This document shows positions 1 to 7,219 of a stretch of DNA of 11,893 nucleotides, in pieces. The notes below the pieces were generated by a model. That model did no database searches. It saw only the letters and a list, made by a program, of their open reading frames with translations, and was not told where the DNA came from. Position numbers and translations under genes: made by a program. The DNA is from Elstera sp043721315 (GTDB lineage: Bacteria > Pseudomonadota > Alphaproteobacteria > Elsterales > Elsteraceae), in the NCBI GenBank assembly GCA_043721315.1, contig JAYSQZ010000018.1, positions 1-11,893 on the forward strand, given 5' to 3'. Each line of letters opens with the position of its first letter. Position 1 is the first letter of the stretch.

Positions 1-198
1 CACCAAGCGGTTTATTCGGTGGAACTGTTGGGCGATGCCACCTTGGTCAGTCAGCGCTTCGGCTCCCGCCTGATTACCGCGCGGGCTGATAAAGGCTTCC
101 GCATCGAGATGGGGGCCGCCGCTGCTTTCGAGGCGATGCCCAGCGCTTATTATCTGTTCGACCGGGCCAGCGGCGACCGTATCGCCCTGCCGACATAA
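1..198 (+). CDS. ABC transporter ATP-binding protein, C-terminal fragment (TOBE region)
   Basis: Frame 1 is open from the window edge to a TAA at 196-198, giving the last 65 residues of a longer protein. The pattern (VYSVELLGDATLVSQRFG, then a loop, GAAAAFEAMPSAYYLFD and a closing GDRI) resembles the OB-fold TOBE region at the C-terminus of MalK/UgpC-type sugar-importer ATPases, where the lines 'V...E.LG....V' and 'lFD...G..i' are usual. The nucleotide-binding domain lies outside the window, so family membership rests on the tail only. It ends 11 nt before the next gene and so is very probably the import component of the same operon. A carbohydrate or polyol-type substrate is an inference from the family and from the LacI regulator downstream. 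Confidence 0.72.
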   Translation, partial: HQAVYSVELLGDATLVSQRFGSRLITARADKGFRIEMGAAAAFEAMPSAYYLFDRASGDRIALPT

Positions 199-209
199 AA
201 GGAAAACCC

Positions 210-1241
210 ATGACCAGCTTCGATCCCGTTGCCGCCAAACGCACGATTGTTAACGGCTATTCCCAGCTTCTCGCGCGCGAAAACCGCAAACGCGCTGGTA
301 TAGATCCCGCCGCCTTAGCCCCGCTGTTCGATGCCGATATTCTCTGGCACGCCCAAGCGCCGACCGATGATGTTCAGGGCTTGACCGCGCTGCACCGCGA
401 CGTTTGGCAACCGTTACTGGCAGCAGTGCCGGATTTGGAGCGGCGGGACGATTTGGTTTTGGCGGGCAGCTATCTGGGCCATGATTTCGTTTCGGCCAGC
501 GGCCATTATCTTGGCACTTTCGCCGCCGATTGGCTGGGGATTCCGGCAACCGGATCGCCCGTTTATATCCGCTTCGGCGAGTTTTATCGCTTCGAGGGCG
601 GGCGTGTGGTGGAAGCCTATATTTTGTGGGATGTGTTGGAGGTGATGCGCCAAGCGGGCTGCTATCCGCTCGCGCCGCAGTTCGGCATTGCCGGCCCTAC
701 CCCCGGCCCCGTCAGCCGCGACGGCGTAGTGCTGGCCCCGGTTGATCCGGCAGAAGGGGCGGAAAGCCTGCGTTTCACCGAAACCATGTTCGCGGGCCTT
801 GGCAGTTACGACGGCAAATCGCTCGCGTCGATGGGTATGGAACGCTTCTGGCACACCGATATGATGTGGTACGGCCCAGCGGGTATTGGCACGACGCGCG
901 GCATTAGCGGCTTCCAGAGCTTCCATCAGGGGCCGTTCCTCGACTCGTTCCCCGACCGTAGAGGCGGCGGCCATAAGGCTCGGTTCGGCGAGCGCCACTA
1001 TGTCTGCTCGACCGGCTGGCCCAGCGTGCTCGCCACTCACACCGGCAGCGGTGTATTGGGGCTATCGCCCATCGGCAAACCGATTTCGATGCGCGTGATG
1101 GATTTTTGGCGGCGCGATGGGGAGTTGCTCGCCGAAAACTGGGTGTTCATCGACATGATTGATCTCGCCCGGCAAATGGGCGTGGACGTAATGGCCCGGA
1201 TGAAGGTGCTGCTTCAAGGCAGCCGCAACCGCGCCATATAA
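210..1241 (+). CDS. Two-domain SnoaL-like (NTF2 fold, polyketide-cyclase-like) protein
   Basis: A 343-aa protein with two successive SnoaL/NTF2-like units, roughly residues 15-150 and 190-335. Each starts with a helix, continues with an 'F..D..W..' strand (ALFDADILWHAQAP; ERFWHTDMMWYGP), a 'G..g...f...pfl..fPD' segment and ends with a strand pair like 'R..DFWRRDGELLAENWVFIDM'. In this fold the conical pocket hosts varied acid/base chemistry (aldol cyclisation, dehydration, isomerisation, hydrolysis); the sequence does not say which. Start ATG 210 follows an AAAGGAAA Shine-Dalgarno with about 5 nt spacing, 11 nt after the ABC ATPase stop. A second protein of the same architecture is encoded in this operon at 4424-5425, with little obvious identity. 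Probably a soluble cytoplasmic catabolic enzyme. Family call is solid, reaction unknown. Confidence 0.82.
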   Translation: MTSFDPVAAKRTIVNGYSQLLARENRKRAGIDPAALAPLFDADILWHAQAPTDDVQGLTALHRDVWQPLLAAVPDLERRDDLVLAGSYLGHDFVSASGHYLGTFAADWLGIPATGSPVYIRFGEFYRFEGGRVVEAYILWDVLEVMRQAGCYPLAPQFGIAGPTPGPVSRDGVVLAPVDPAEGAESLRFTETMFAGLGSYDGKSLASMGMERFWHTDMMWYGPAGIGTTRGISGFQSFHQGPFLDSFPDRRGGGHKARFGERHYVCSTGWPSVLATHTGSGVLGLSPIGKPISMRVMDFWRRDGELLAENWVFIDMIDLARQMGVDVMARMKVLLQGSRNRAI

Positions 1242-1259
1242 TCTGGGGAGGATATAAGA

Positions 1260-2573
1260 ATGGCACGGTGGCTTAAAACAGGGGCGGAAGCCTCGGCCCA
1301 GCAGCGCGCGGATTCGGACGCTAAAGTTCGGGCGACGGTGGAAGGAATTATCGCCGACATTCAAGCGCGCGGCGATGCCGCCGCGCGGGAGCTTTCGGCG
1401 AAATTCGACGATTGGGCACCCGCGCAGTTTCGCCTGAGCGACCGGGAGATCGAGGCGGCTCTGTCGAAAGTCAGCAAGCGCGATTTAAGCGATATTGCTT
1501 TCGCGCAGGAGCAGGTGAAGAACTTCGCTAAGGCCCAGCGCGCCGCCATTCAGGATATAGAGGTGGAAACCCTGCCCGGCGTTGTGCTGGGGCACAAGAA
1601 TATCCCGATGAATGCCGTTGGCTGTTACGTGCCGGGCGGCAAATATCCGCTGGTCGCAAGCGCGCACATGAGCGTCGTCACCGCCAAGGTCGCCGGGGTG
1701 AAGCGGGTTGTGGCGGCAGCCCCGCCGTTCAAGGGGGGGCCGCATCCGGCGATTGTGGCGGCAATGCACATGGGCGGGGCCGATGAAATTCTGGTGCTGG
1801 GCGGCGTGCAGGCCGTAGCGGCCATGGCGATTGGCACCGAGAGCATCGCCCCCGTCGATATGCTCGTCGGCCCCGGCAATGCGTTTGTCGCCGAAGCGAA
1901 ACGGCAGTTGTTCGGGCGCGTCGGGATTGATCTGTTCGCTGGTCCCACCGAAACCATGATTATCGCCGACGAAACCTGCGATGCGGAACTGTGCGCGACC
2001 GACCTGTTGGGTCAGGCCGAACACGGGCCGAACTCCCCCGCCGTGCTCATCACCACGTCCGAAAAACTAGCACGGGAAACGATGGCGGAAGTGGAGCGCC
2101 TGCTCACCATTCTCCCCACCGCCGACATCGCCGCCCTGGCGTGGCGCGACTATGGCGAGGTGATCTTGTGCGATTCGGTAGACGAAATGGTGCGGGAAGC
2201 CGACCGGATCGCCTCCGAACACGTTCAGGTGATGACGGCGGACCCGGAGTATTTTCTGAAGCATATGACCAATTATGGCGCGCTGTTCTTAGGGCCGCGT
2301 ACCAATGTGGCCTATGGCGATAAGGTTATCGGCACCAATCACACGCTGCCAACACGCGGCGCGGCACGCTACACGGGCGGCCTGTGGGTTGGTAAATTCC
2401 TGAAAACCTGCACCTATCAGCGCGTTCTAACCGATAGCGCCAGCGCGCTCATCGGCGAATATTGCTCGCGCCTCTGTATGCTCGAAGGCTTTGCCGGTCA
2501 CGCCGAACAAGCGAATGTGCGCGTGCGCCGTTATGGTGGCCGCAACATTCCCTATGCTACGGCGGCTGAATAA
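1260..2573 (+). CDS. HisD-family dehydrogenase, sulfopropanediol 3-dehydrogenase (HpsN)-like
   Basis: A 437-aa, full-length histidinol-dehydrogenase-family protein. Conserved landmarks: YVPGG (123-127); the NAD-site stretch VGPGNAFVAEAKR (203-215); the zinc ligands equivalent to E. coli HisD Gln259/His262/Asp360/His419, seen here as Q252, H255, D354 and H414; the catalytic Glu-His pair E320-H321; and H361 in GTNHTLPT. It should therefore carry out a Zn-dependent four-electron oxidation of a primary alcohol to a carboxylate with two NAD+. Because it sits in a catabolic operon with a transporter and no his genes, it is better read as an HpsN-type paralogue than as histidine biosynthesis. HpsN oxidises (R)-2,3-dihydroxypropane-1-sulfonate to sulfolactate, but no sulfolactate lyase gene is present, so the true substrate may be another diol or polyol. 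A GGGGAGGA ribosome site ends 8 nt before ATG 1260. Confidence 0.88.
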   Translation: MARWLKTGAEASAQQRADSDAKVRATVEGIIADIQARGDAAARELSAKFDDWAPAQFRLSDREIEAALSKVSKRDLSDIAFAQEQVKNFAKAQRAAIQDIEVETLPGVVLGHKNIPMNAVGCYVPGGKYPLVASAHMSVVTAKVAGVKRVVAAAPPFKGGPHPAIVAAMHMGGADEILVLGGVQAVAAMAIGTESIAPVDMLVGPGNAFVAEAKRQLFGRVGIDLFAGPTETMIIADETCDAELCATDLLGQAEHGPNSPAVLITTSEKLARETMAEVERLLTILPTADIAALAWRDYGEVILCDSVDEMVREADRIASEHVQVMTADPEYFLKHMTNYGALFLGPRTNVAYGDKVIGTNHTLPTRGAARYTGGLWVGKFLKTCTYQRVLTDSASALIGEYCSRLCMLEGFAGHAEQANVRVRRYGGRNIPYATAAE

Positions 2574-2574
2574 G

Positions 2575-3342
2575 ATGATTGCCTTACCCAAAACCCCCTC
2601 CTTCCGTTTGGATGGTCGCCGCGCGCTCGTAACCGGCGCAGGGCGGGGGCTTGGGCTGGCGATTGCAGCGGCGTTGGCTGAGGCGGGGGCTTTCGTTACC
2701 CTGGTCGCCCGCACAGAAACAGAGATTGCCGAAGCGGCAGCCGCCATCACCGCGCGCGGCAATCAGGCAGAGAGTTTAGCGCTCGACGTGGGCGATAGCG
2801 CGGCGGTGGTAAGCGCCCTCGCCGCGCGCCCGGTTTATGATATTCTGGTCAATAACGCAGGCACCAACCGCCCGAAACCGATAACTGAGGTAACGGCAGA
2901 AGATTACCGCGCCGTGATGGACCTTAATGTCGAAGCCGCTTTTCGCCTTACTCAAAGCGTGACCGGGCGGATGCTCGCGGAAGGCACGCGCGGCACAATC
3001 ATTAGCATTTCGTCCCAAATGGGCCATGTGGGTGCTGCCAATCGCGCGCTTTATTGCGCCTCGAAACACGCGATTGAAGGGATGACCAAGGCGCTTGCCG
3101 TCGAACTCGGCCCGCACGGCATTCGGGTCAACAGCATCGCCCCCACCTTCTTTGAAACCCCGCTGACCCGGCCTTATTTCGACGATCCAGTCTTCAAAGC
3201 CTCGGTTTTGAACAAGATAAAACTGGGGCGCGTTGGCCAACTGGAAGATATTATGGGGGCGGTGGTGTTTTTGGCGTCGGACGCGGCGGCGATGATCACC
3301 GGGATCTCGCTTCTCGTCGATGGTGGGTGGACGGCGGAATGA
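2575..3342 (+). CDS. Classical SDR family oxidoreductase
   Basis: A 255-aa short-chain dehydrogenase/reductase of the classical type. Seen: cofactor motif TGAGRGLG (20-27), D71 of the ADVxD-like turn, NNAG (93-96), N118 in DLNVEAAF, catalytic S147, Y160 and K164 (YCASK), and the C-terminal 'FLASDAAAMITGISLLVDGGW' signature. NAD(P)-dependent oxidation of a secondary alcohol or reduction of a ketone is expected; the overall look is that of gluconate-5-dehydrogenase/3-oxoacyl-ACP-reductase-like SDRs. I choose ATG 2575, one nt after the preceding TAA, because it gives the standard SDR N-terminus. An in-frame ATG at 2491 would add 28 non-SDR residues inside the dehydrogenase gene. No good Shine-Dalgarno precedes 2575, so translation is probably coupled to the upstream gene. 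Confidence 0.9.
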   Translation: MIALPKTPSFRLDGRRALVTGAGRGLGLAIAAALAEAGAFVTLVARTETEIAEAAAAITARGNQAESLALDVGDSAAVVSALAARPVYDILVNNAGTNRPKPITEVTAEDYRAVMDLNVEAAFRLTQSVTGRMLAEGTRGTIISISSQMGHVGAANRALYCASKHAIEGMTKALAVELGPHGIRVNSIAPTFFETPLTRPYFDDPVFKASVLNKIKLGRVGQLEDIMGAVVFLASDAAAMITGISLLVDGGWTAE

Positions 3343-4427
3343 CCGCAAAACGGCCCGATACTCCGAAGCGGCGCGTGACATCCACCGATGTGGCCGCCCT
3401 TGCCAATGTCTCGCAGTCGGCGGTGTCGCGCGTGTTCTCTCATCATACCAGCACGTCCGACAAGATGCGCCAAGCGGTGCTGGACGCCGCGCGCTCGCTG
3501 GGGTATCGCCCGAATGCTATCGCGCGCTCGCTCATTACTCAGCGCTCGCGCATTATTGGCGTGGCGATGGCGTATCTCGACAATCAGTTCTACCCGGAAG
3601 TGCTGCAAAGCCTCTCCCGCGCACTGCAATCCCACGGCTATCACATTCTGCTGTTCACAGCGGATGAAAGCGGCGCTGCCGATCCGATGTTGGAGCAAGT
3701 GCTGTCCTATCAGGTCGATGCGCTGCTGCTCGCCTCCGTTTCGCTGTCCTCCCATATTGCCGAAGAATGCGAGTTGGCGGGTATTCCGGTGATTATGTTC
3801 AACCGCACCAGCTCCAATCCCGGTGCCGCCAGCGTCACGGGGGATAATTTTGCGGGCGGGCGGCAGGTGGCGGAATTTCTGGTCGCGGGCGGGCATCAGC
3901 GCTTCGCCTATATCGCCGGAGCCGCCGAAAGCTCCACCAACCGCGACCGGGAAGCAGGCTTCTGCGCGGGGCTTGCCGCTTTAGGTATGGCGCAGCCGAT
4001 GCGCGTTCCTGGCCACTATGATTGGCAGAGCGCGCAAGCCGCAACCCGGCTTTTGCTGGGGCGCCCCACCCGACCCGATGCGATTTTCGCCGCCAGCGAT
4101 TTGATGGCGATTGCCTGCCTTGAAACCGCCCGCAGCGACTTCGGCCTATCGGTTCCCAACGAACTTTCGGTCGTTGGGTTCGATGATGTTGGCGCGGCGC
4201 GCTGGCCGAGCTATCGGCTCACTTCCTTCGCCCAGCCGGTCGAGGCGATGGTGAGCGCTGCCGTTACGCTTATTCTGGAGCGGCTGGAAAGCCTTGCCGC
4301 CCCGGCCCGCCCTATTGTGATCCCTGGCCGCCTGATCGTGCGCCAAACCACCCGCCACCCACCCCATCGGCTTATCGCCGAAGCTAACCATTGGGTGTGG
4401 CAAGATACCCCCGGAAGGAAAGTATGA
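3339..4427 (+). CDS. LacI-family transcriptional regulator
   Basis: A 362-aa LacI/GalR-type repressor. The N-terminal helix-turn-helix (about 13-35, TSTDVAALANVSQSAVSRVF) and hinge helix (57-70, RPNAIARSLITQRS) are followed by a periplasmic-binding-protein-like sensor domain (72-335) with IIGVAMAYLDNQFYPEVLQ, VIMFNRT, DAIFAASDLMAIA and the SVVGFDDVGAARWPSYRLTSFAQP signature. It should bind a palindromic operator as a dimer and respond to a small carbohydrate-like ligand. ATG 3339 overlaps the SDR stop in an ATGA; an upstream in-frame GTG at 3327 is possible but adds only four residues. Unusually for a LacI regulator it is embedded in, and translationally coupled with, the genes it presumably controls. 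I see no convincing operator nearby, so the operon operator likely lies upstream of the window. Confidence 0.92.
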   Translation: MTAKRPDTPKRRVTSTDVAALANVSQSAVSRVFSHHTSTSDKMRQAVLDAARSLGYRPNAIARSLITQRSRIIGVAMAYLDNQFYPEVLQSLSRALQSHGYHILLFTADESGAADPMLEQVLSYQVDALLLASVSLSSHIAEECELAGIPVIMFNRTSSNPGAASVTGDNFAGGRQVAEFLVAGGHQRFAYIAGAAESSTNRDREAGFCAGLAALGMAQPMRVPGHYDWQSAQAATRLLLGRPTRPDAIFAASDLMAIACLETARSDFGLSVPNELSVVGFDDVGAARWPSYRLTSFAQPVEAMVSAAVTLILERLESLAAPARPIVIPGRLIVRQTTRHPPHRLIAEANHWVWQDTPGRKV

Positions 4428-5425
4428 TAATGACAAACGCGACCGATATGATGCAAGGCTTCGATCCGGCCTTCCGTGATCCTACCCATTATATTCTGGA
4501 CATCACGCAGCGCATCTGGGAAGGGCGCGGCCTGCCGTTGATCCGCGATTGGTATGCTGACGACTGCCCGGTTCGCATGCCGCTGTCGGAAACTCGCGAC
4601 GTTGATAGCGTCATCACCGGCACCGCCGCGAGCCTGACCGCCTTCCCGGATCGGGAGATTTTAGCGGAAGATATTATAATCGGTCCCCGGTCGCCAGGCT
4701 TCTACTCCTCGCACCGAGTTTTCTCGCCGATGACGCATCTCGGCGCCGGCAATTTAGGCCCGCCGACCGGGCGGCGTCTACAGGTTCGCACGATTGCCGA
4801 CTGCCTCTGCCGGGATAACCGCATCGTCGAAGAATGGTTGGTGCGCGACCAAGGCGCAATCGCGCGGCAATTGGGGCTTGATTTGCCGAGCCTCGCCCTC
4901 AGTCTCCTTCGCCCCGGCCCCGATGGCGGCGCGCCCGGCCCCGACGCGTTGATCGCGCGCTGGACCGAGCCGGGCGAGCCTATCCGGCTCGGCGATACCG
5001 CACCGCTCGCGCCCCTGTTGGACACGCTCACCCGCCTCTGGCAAGAGACCGACTTTAGCCAAATCACCCGCCTGTACGATCGCGCCGCCAGCGTGTGTGC
5101 GCCGGGTGGGGAAGAGTGGATCGGCTATCGGGCCATAGAAGCCGGTTGGTTCGGCTGGCTCGCAGCGCTACCGTTCGGGCGCTTGCGCCTGCATCAAGTG
5201 ATCTGCCGGAACGATCCCGGTCAGCCGCAGCGGGTAGCGTTGCGCTGGTCTTATCATGCAACCCACAGCAACGGCGGGCGCTTCGGCCTGGCAAGTAACC
5301 GCCCCATCGTGCTGCTCGGCCTCACGCACTGGGAGGTGATTGATGGGCGCGTGCGCCGCGATTGGACGCTGATCGACGAGGTTTCGGTTTATGCTCAAAT
5401 TCTCGCGCCTCAGAGCGCAGGTTAA
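4424..5425 (+). CDS. Second two-domain SnoaL-like (NTF2 fold) protein
   Basis: A 333-aa protein with two SnoaL/NTF2-like units, about 18-150 and 180-328. The first has IWEGRGLPLIRDWYADDCPVRMP, the PDREILAEDIIIG strand and RTIADCLCRDNRIVEEWLVRDQ; the second has LTRLWQETDFSQITRLYDRAASV, a central GYRAIEAGWFGWLAALPFGRLR and WEVIDGRVRRDWTLIDEVSVY. This resembles 'nuclear transport factor 2 / ester cyclase' proteins. It differs enough from the protein at 210-1241 to suggest a separate step rather than a recent duplicate. ATG 4424 overlaps the LacI stop (ATGA). A second ATG at 4430 sits 9 nt after AGGAA and is the better-spaced alternative, two residues shorter. The exact reaction is unknown. Confidence 0.8.
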   Translation: MIMTNATDMMQGFDPAFRDPTHYILDITQRIWEGRGLPLIRDWYADDCPVRMPLSETRDVDSVITGTAASLTAFPDREILAEDIIIGPRSPGFYSSHRVFSPMTHLGAGNLGPPTGRRLQVRTIADCLCRDNRIVEEWLVRDQGAIARQLGLDLPSLALSLLRPGPDGGAPGPDALIARWTEPGEPIRLGDTAPLAPLLDTLTRLWQETDFSQITRLYDRAASVCAPGGEEWIGYRAIEAGWFGWLAALPFGRLRLHQVICRNDPGQPQRVALRWSYHATHSNGGRFGLASNRPIVLLGLTHWEVIDGRVRRDWTLIDEVSVYAQILAPQSAG

Positions 5426-5435
5426 GGAAGTGCCT

Positions 5436-6476
5436 ATGTTGCGCGATACTAAGCCCCCCCCCCTCTCGCCCGCCGCGATGGCGCAGCGCTTGGTGCGCTA
5501 TGGCGATCTCGTGCCCTGCCGCAATGCCTTCGTCGATACCCGCACGCCTGGGTCCGACGCCAAGGAGAATTTCACCATTATCGGGCCGGGCGTGGCGGAA
5601 AACCCCGATCAATTCGTGCATATCCGCGAGGCGCACGGCTTTAACATCGGCGGCGCGCGGCAGCCGGAAAACTGCATCAACTCCCAACACAGTCACGAGA
5701 CCGCAGAGGTTTTCGTCGTTCATACGGGGCATTGGCGGCTGATTTTCGGCCCCAACCGCGAGGATGGCACGTTAGACATCGGCCCCGGCGACGTGGTGTC
5801 GGTGCCCACCCGCATGTTTCGCGGCTTCGAGAAGATTGATGCGGGCACCGGGTTTCTCTGGGTCGTGCTGGGGGGGGACGATCCGGGCCGCGTGCGTTGG
5901 GCACCCGAGGTCTTCCATATGGCCGAGCGTTATGGGCTGAAACTGCTCAAATCCGGCCTATTGTTCGACACCACGCAAGGCACTCCGCCGCCGCCCGATG
6001 CCGACCTGGAAACCCCGCCAAGCCCGGCAGAGGTCGCGGCGCTACCCACGCCGCCGCGCGCGCGGCTGCTGGAGTGCTATCTTCCGGCGACCGTCGTTCA
6101 ACCGAACCCGGCTTCGGCCCTTACCGGCAATGGCGTGCGTGAAAGCGGCGTGATTGGCCCGCAGGCGAGCGGCGATGGGTTTGCACCGGGGCCGATTATG
6201 GGCTGGTGGCACCACGGCTTCACGCTAAGGCGGCTCGATCTTAACCCCGCCAGCGCAACCCCCTGGCATCGCCGGGCGGAAACCGAAGTGCTGTTCGTTC
6301 AATCGGGAAGCCTTGACGTTGAGTGGCCCGAAGGCACGCTAACGCTAGGGCCGGGCGACACCCTAACCCTGCCCATCGGCCTTACCCGGCGGTTCTCATC
6401 GCGCGCCGAGGCAACGCAAGTGTTCGTGGTGCGCGGCGGCGAGGCTCCGGCAGCGCTGGAGCGGCTTGCGGGATGA
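5436..6476 (+). CDS. Bicupin protein (two cupin barrels)
   Basis: A 346-aa protein with two cupin domains. Cupin 1 (about 75-147) has QHSHETAEVFVVHTGHW with the likely metal ligands H85, H87 and E91, then LDIGPGDVVSVPTRMFRGF, in which the usual motif-2 histidine is absent. Cupin 2 (about 262-333) has TPWHRRAETEVLFVQSG with H278 and E284, then LGPGDTLTLPIGLTRRF, again without the second-motif histidine. Overall layout resembles gentisate/homogentisate-dioxygenase-like or sugar-isomerase-like bicupins, but the incomplete metal set leaves dioxygenase activity uncertain. ATG 5436 follows AAGGAAG with 5-nt spacing; an in-frame ATG at 5391 lies inside the previous gene and is less likely. Codons 6-9 contain an uninterrupted run of ten C residues. 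Gap to the upstream gene is 10 nt. Confidence 0.78.
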   Translation: MLRDTKPPPLSPAAMAQRLVRYGDLVPCRNAFVDTRTPGSDAKENFTIIGPGVAENPDQFVHIREAHGFNIGGARQPENCINSQHSHETAEVFVVHTGHWRLIFGPNREDGTLDIGPGDVVSVPTRMFRGFEKIDAGTGFLWVVLGGDDPGRVRWAPEVFHMAERYGLKLLKSGLLFDTTQGTPPPPDADLETPPSPAEVAALPTPPRARLLECYLPATVVQPNPASALTGNGVRESGVIGPQASGDGFAPGPIMGWWHHGFTLRRLDLNPASATPWHRRAETEVLFVQSGSLDVEWPEGTLTLGPGDTLTLPIGLTRRFSSRAEATQVFVVRGGEAPAALERLAG

Positions 6477-7219
6477 CGGCGCGCGAACCGCTGCTGCTGC
6501 TCCCCGGTCAACTCTGCACGGCGGATCTTTGGGCACCACAGCGTGGGCGGCTGGACCGAGTAGCCGATTGCCGCATCGGCGACATAACCCAAGACGAGAC
6601 CGTGGAGGCGCTCGCCGAACGCTTGCTCGCAACCTTGCCCTGGCCGCAATTTTCCATCGCAGGGCACTCGATGGGCGGGATTGTGGCGATGGAGATGCTG
6701 CGGCAAGCGCCTCACCGCGTTCAGCGACTGGCCCTGATCGCCACCAACCACCGCGCCGAAACCCCCGAGCGGCAGGCATTGCGGAAACCCCAGATTGATG
6801 AAGCGCGGGAGTGCGGCATAGGGGCCTATGCCCACACCAAGCTCGTGCCGCTTTATGGGGCCAAGGACCGCGCCCTCTCCGTCGCCGATACCGATTTAAT
6901 CGTGCGAATGGCCGAAAGCCTGGGGCACGATGTGTTCCGCCGCCAATCCTTGGCGCTGCGCGACCGGTCCGATCAAACCGAAACCCTGGCTGTCTTCATA
7001 GGGCCAGCCCTACTGCTCTGCGGCTCAGAAGATCAACTCTGCCCCATCAGCCGCCACACCGATATGGCGCAGTTGCTACCGCAGGCCACCTTGCGCGTGA
7101 TCCTCGGTGCGGGGCATCTACCGACCCTGGACGCACCGGACACCGTTACCGAGGCGCTGATAGCCTGGCTCGCCCAACCCATAGCCCCCGTTTTAGGAGA
7201 GCGTGATGATCCCGCCTGA
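6473..7219 (+). CDS. Alpha/beta-fold hydrolase
   Basis: A 248-aa alpha/beta hydrolase. The N-terminal LLLLPGQLCTADLW gives the oxyanion-hole strand; GHSMGG (64-69) is the nucleophile elbow with S66; D187 in LLCGSEDQLCP and H215 in LGAGHLPTLD complete the triad. Length and layout resemble small carboxylesterases and enol-lactonases of the 3-oxoadipate-lactonase type. In this operon an ester or lactone bond made by oxidation of a polyol is a reasonable target, but that is inference. ATG 6473 overlaps the bicupin stop (ATGA). Its last codons run 14 nt into the RraA-like gene, so all three appear translationally coupled. Confidence 0.87.
   Translation: MTAREPLLLLPGQLCTADLWAPQRGRLDRVADCRIGDITQDETVEALAERLLATLPWPQFSIAGHSMGGIVAMEMLRQAPHRVQRLALIATNHRAETPERQALRKPQIDEARECGIGAYAHTKLVPLYGAKDRALSVADTDLIVRMAESLGHDVFRRQSLALRDRSDQTETLAVFIGPALLLCGSEDQLCPISRHTDMAQLLPQATLRVILGAGHLPTLDAPDTVTEALIAWLAQPIAPVLGERDDPA

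Noticed and set aside
414..1040. 208-aa - strand ORF antisense to the first SnoaL-like gene
   Set aside because: Long antisense frames are common in GC-rich DNA; the sequence shows no recognisable domain, while the sense frame has two SnoaL domains.
3174..3896. 240-aa - strand ORF antisense to the SDR and LacI genes
   Set aside because: It spans two well-supported sense genes, has no recognisable domain and an Arg/His-rich shadow composition.
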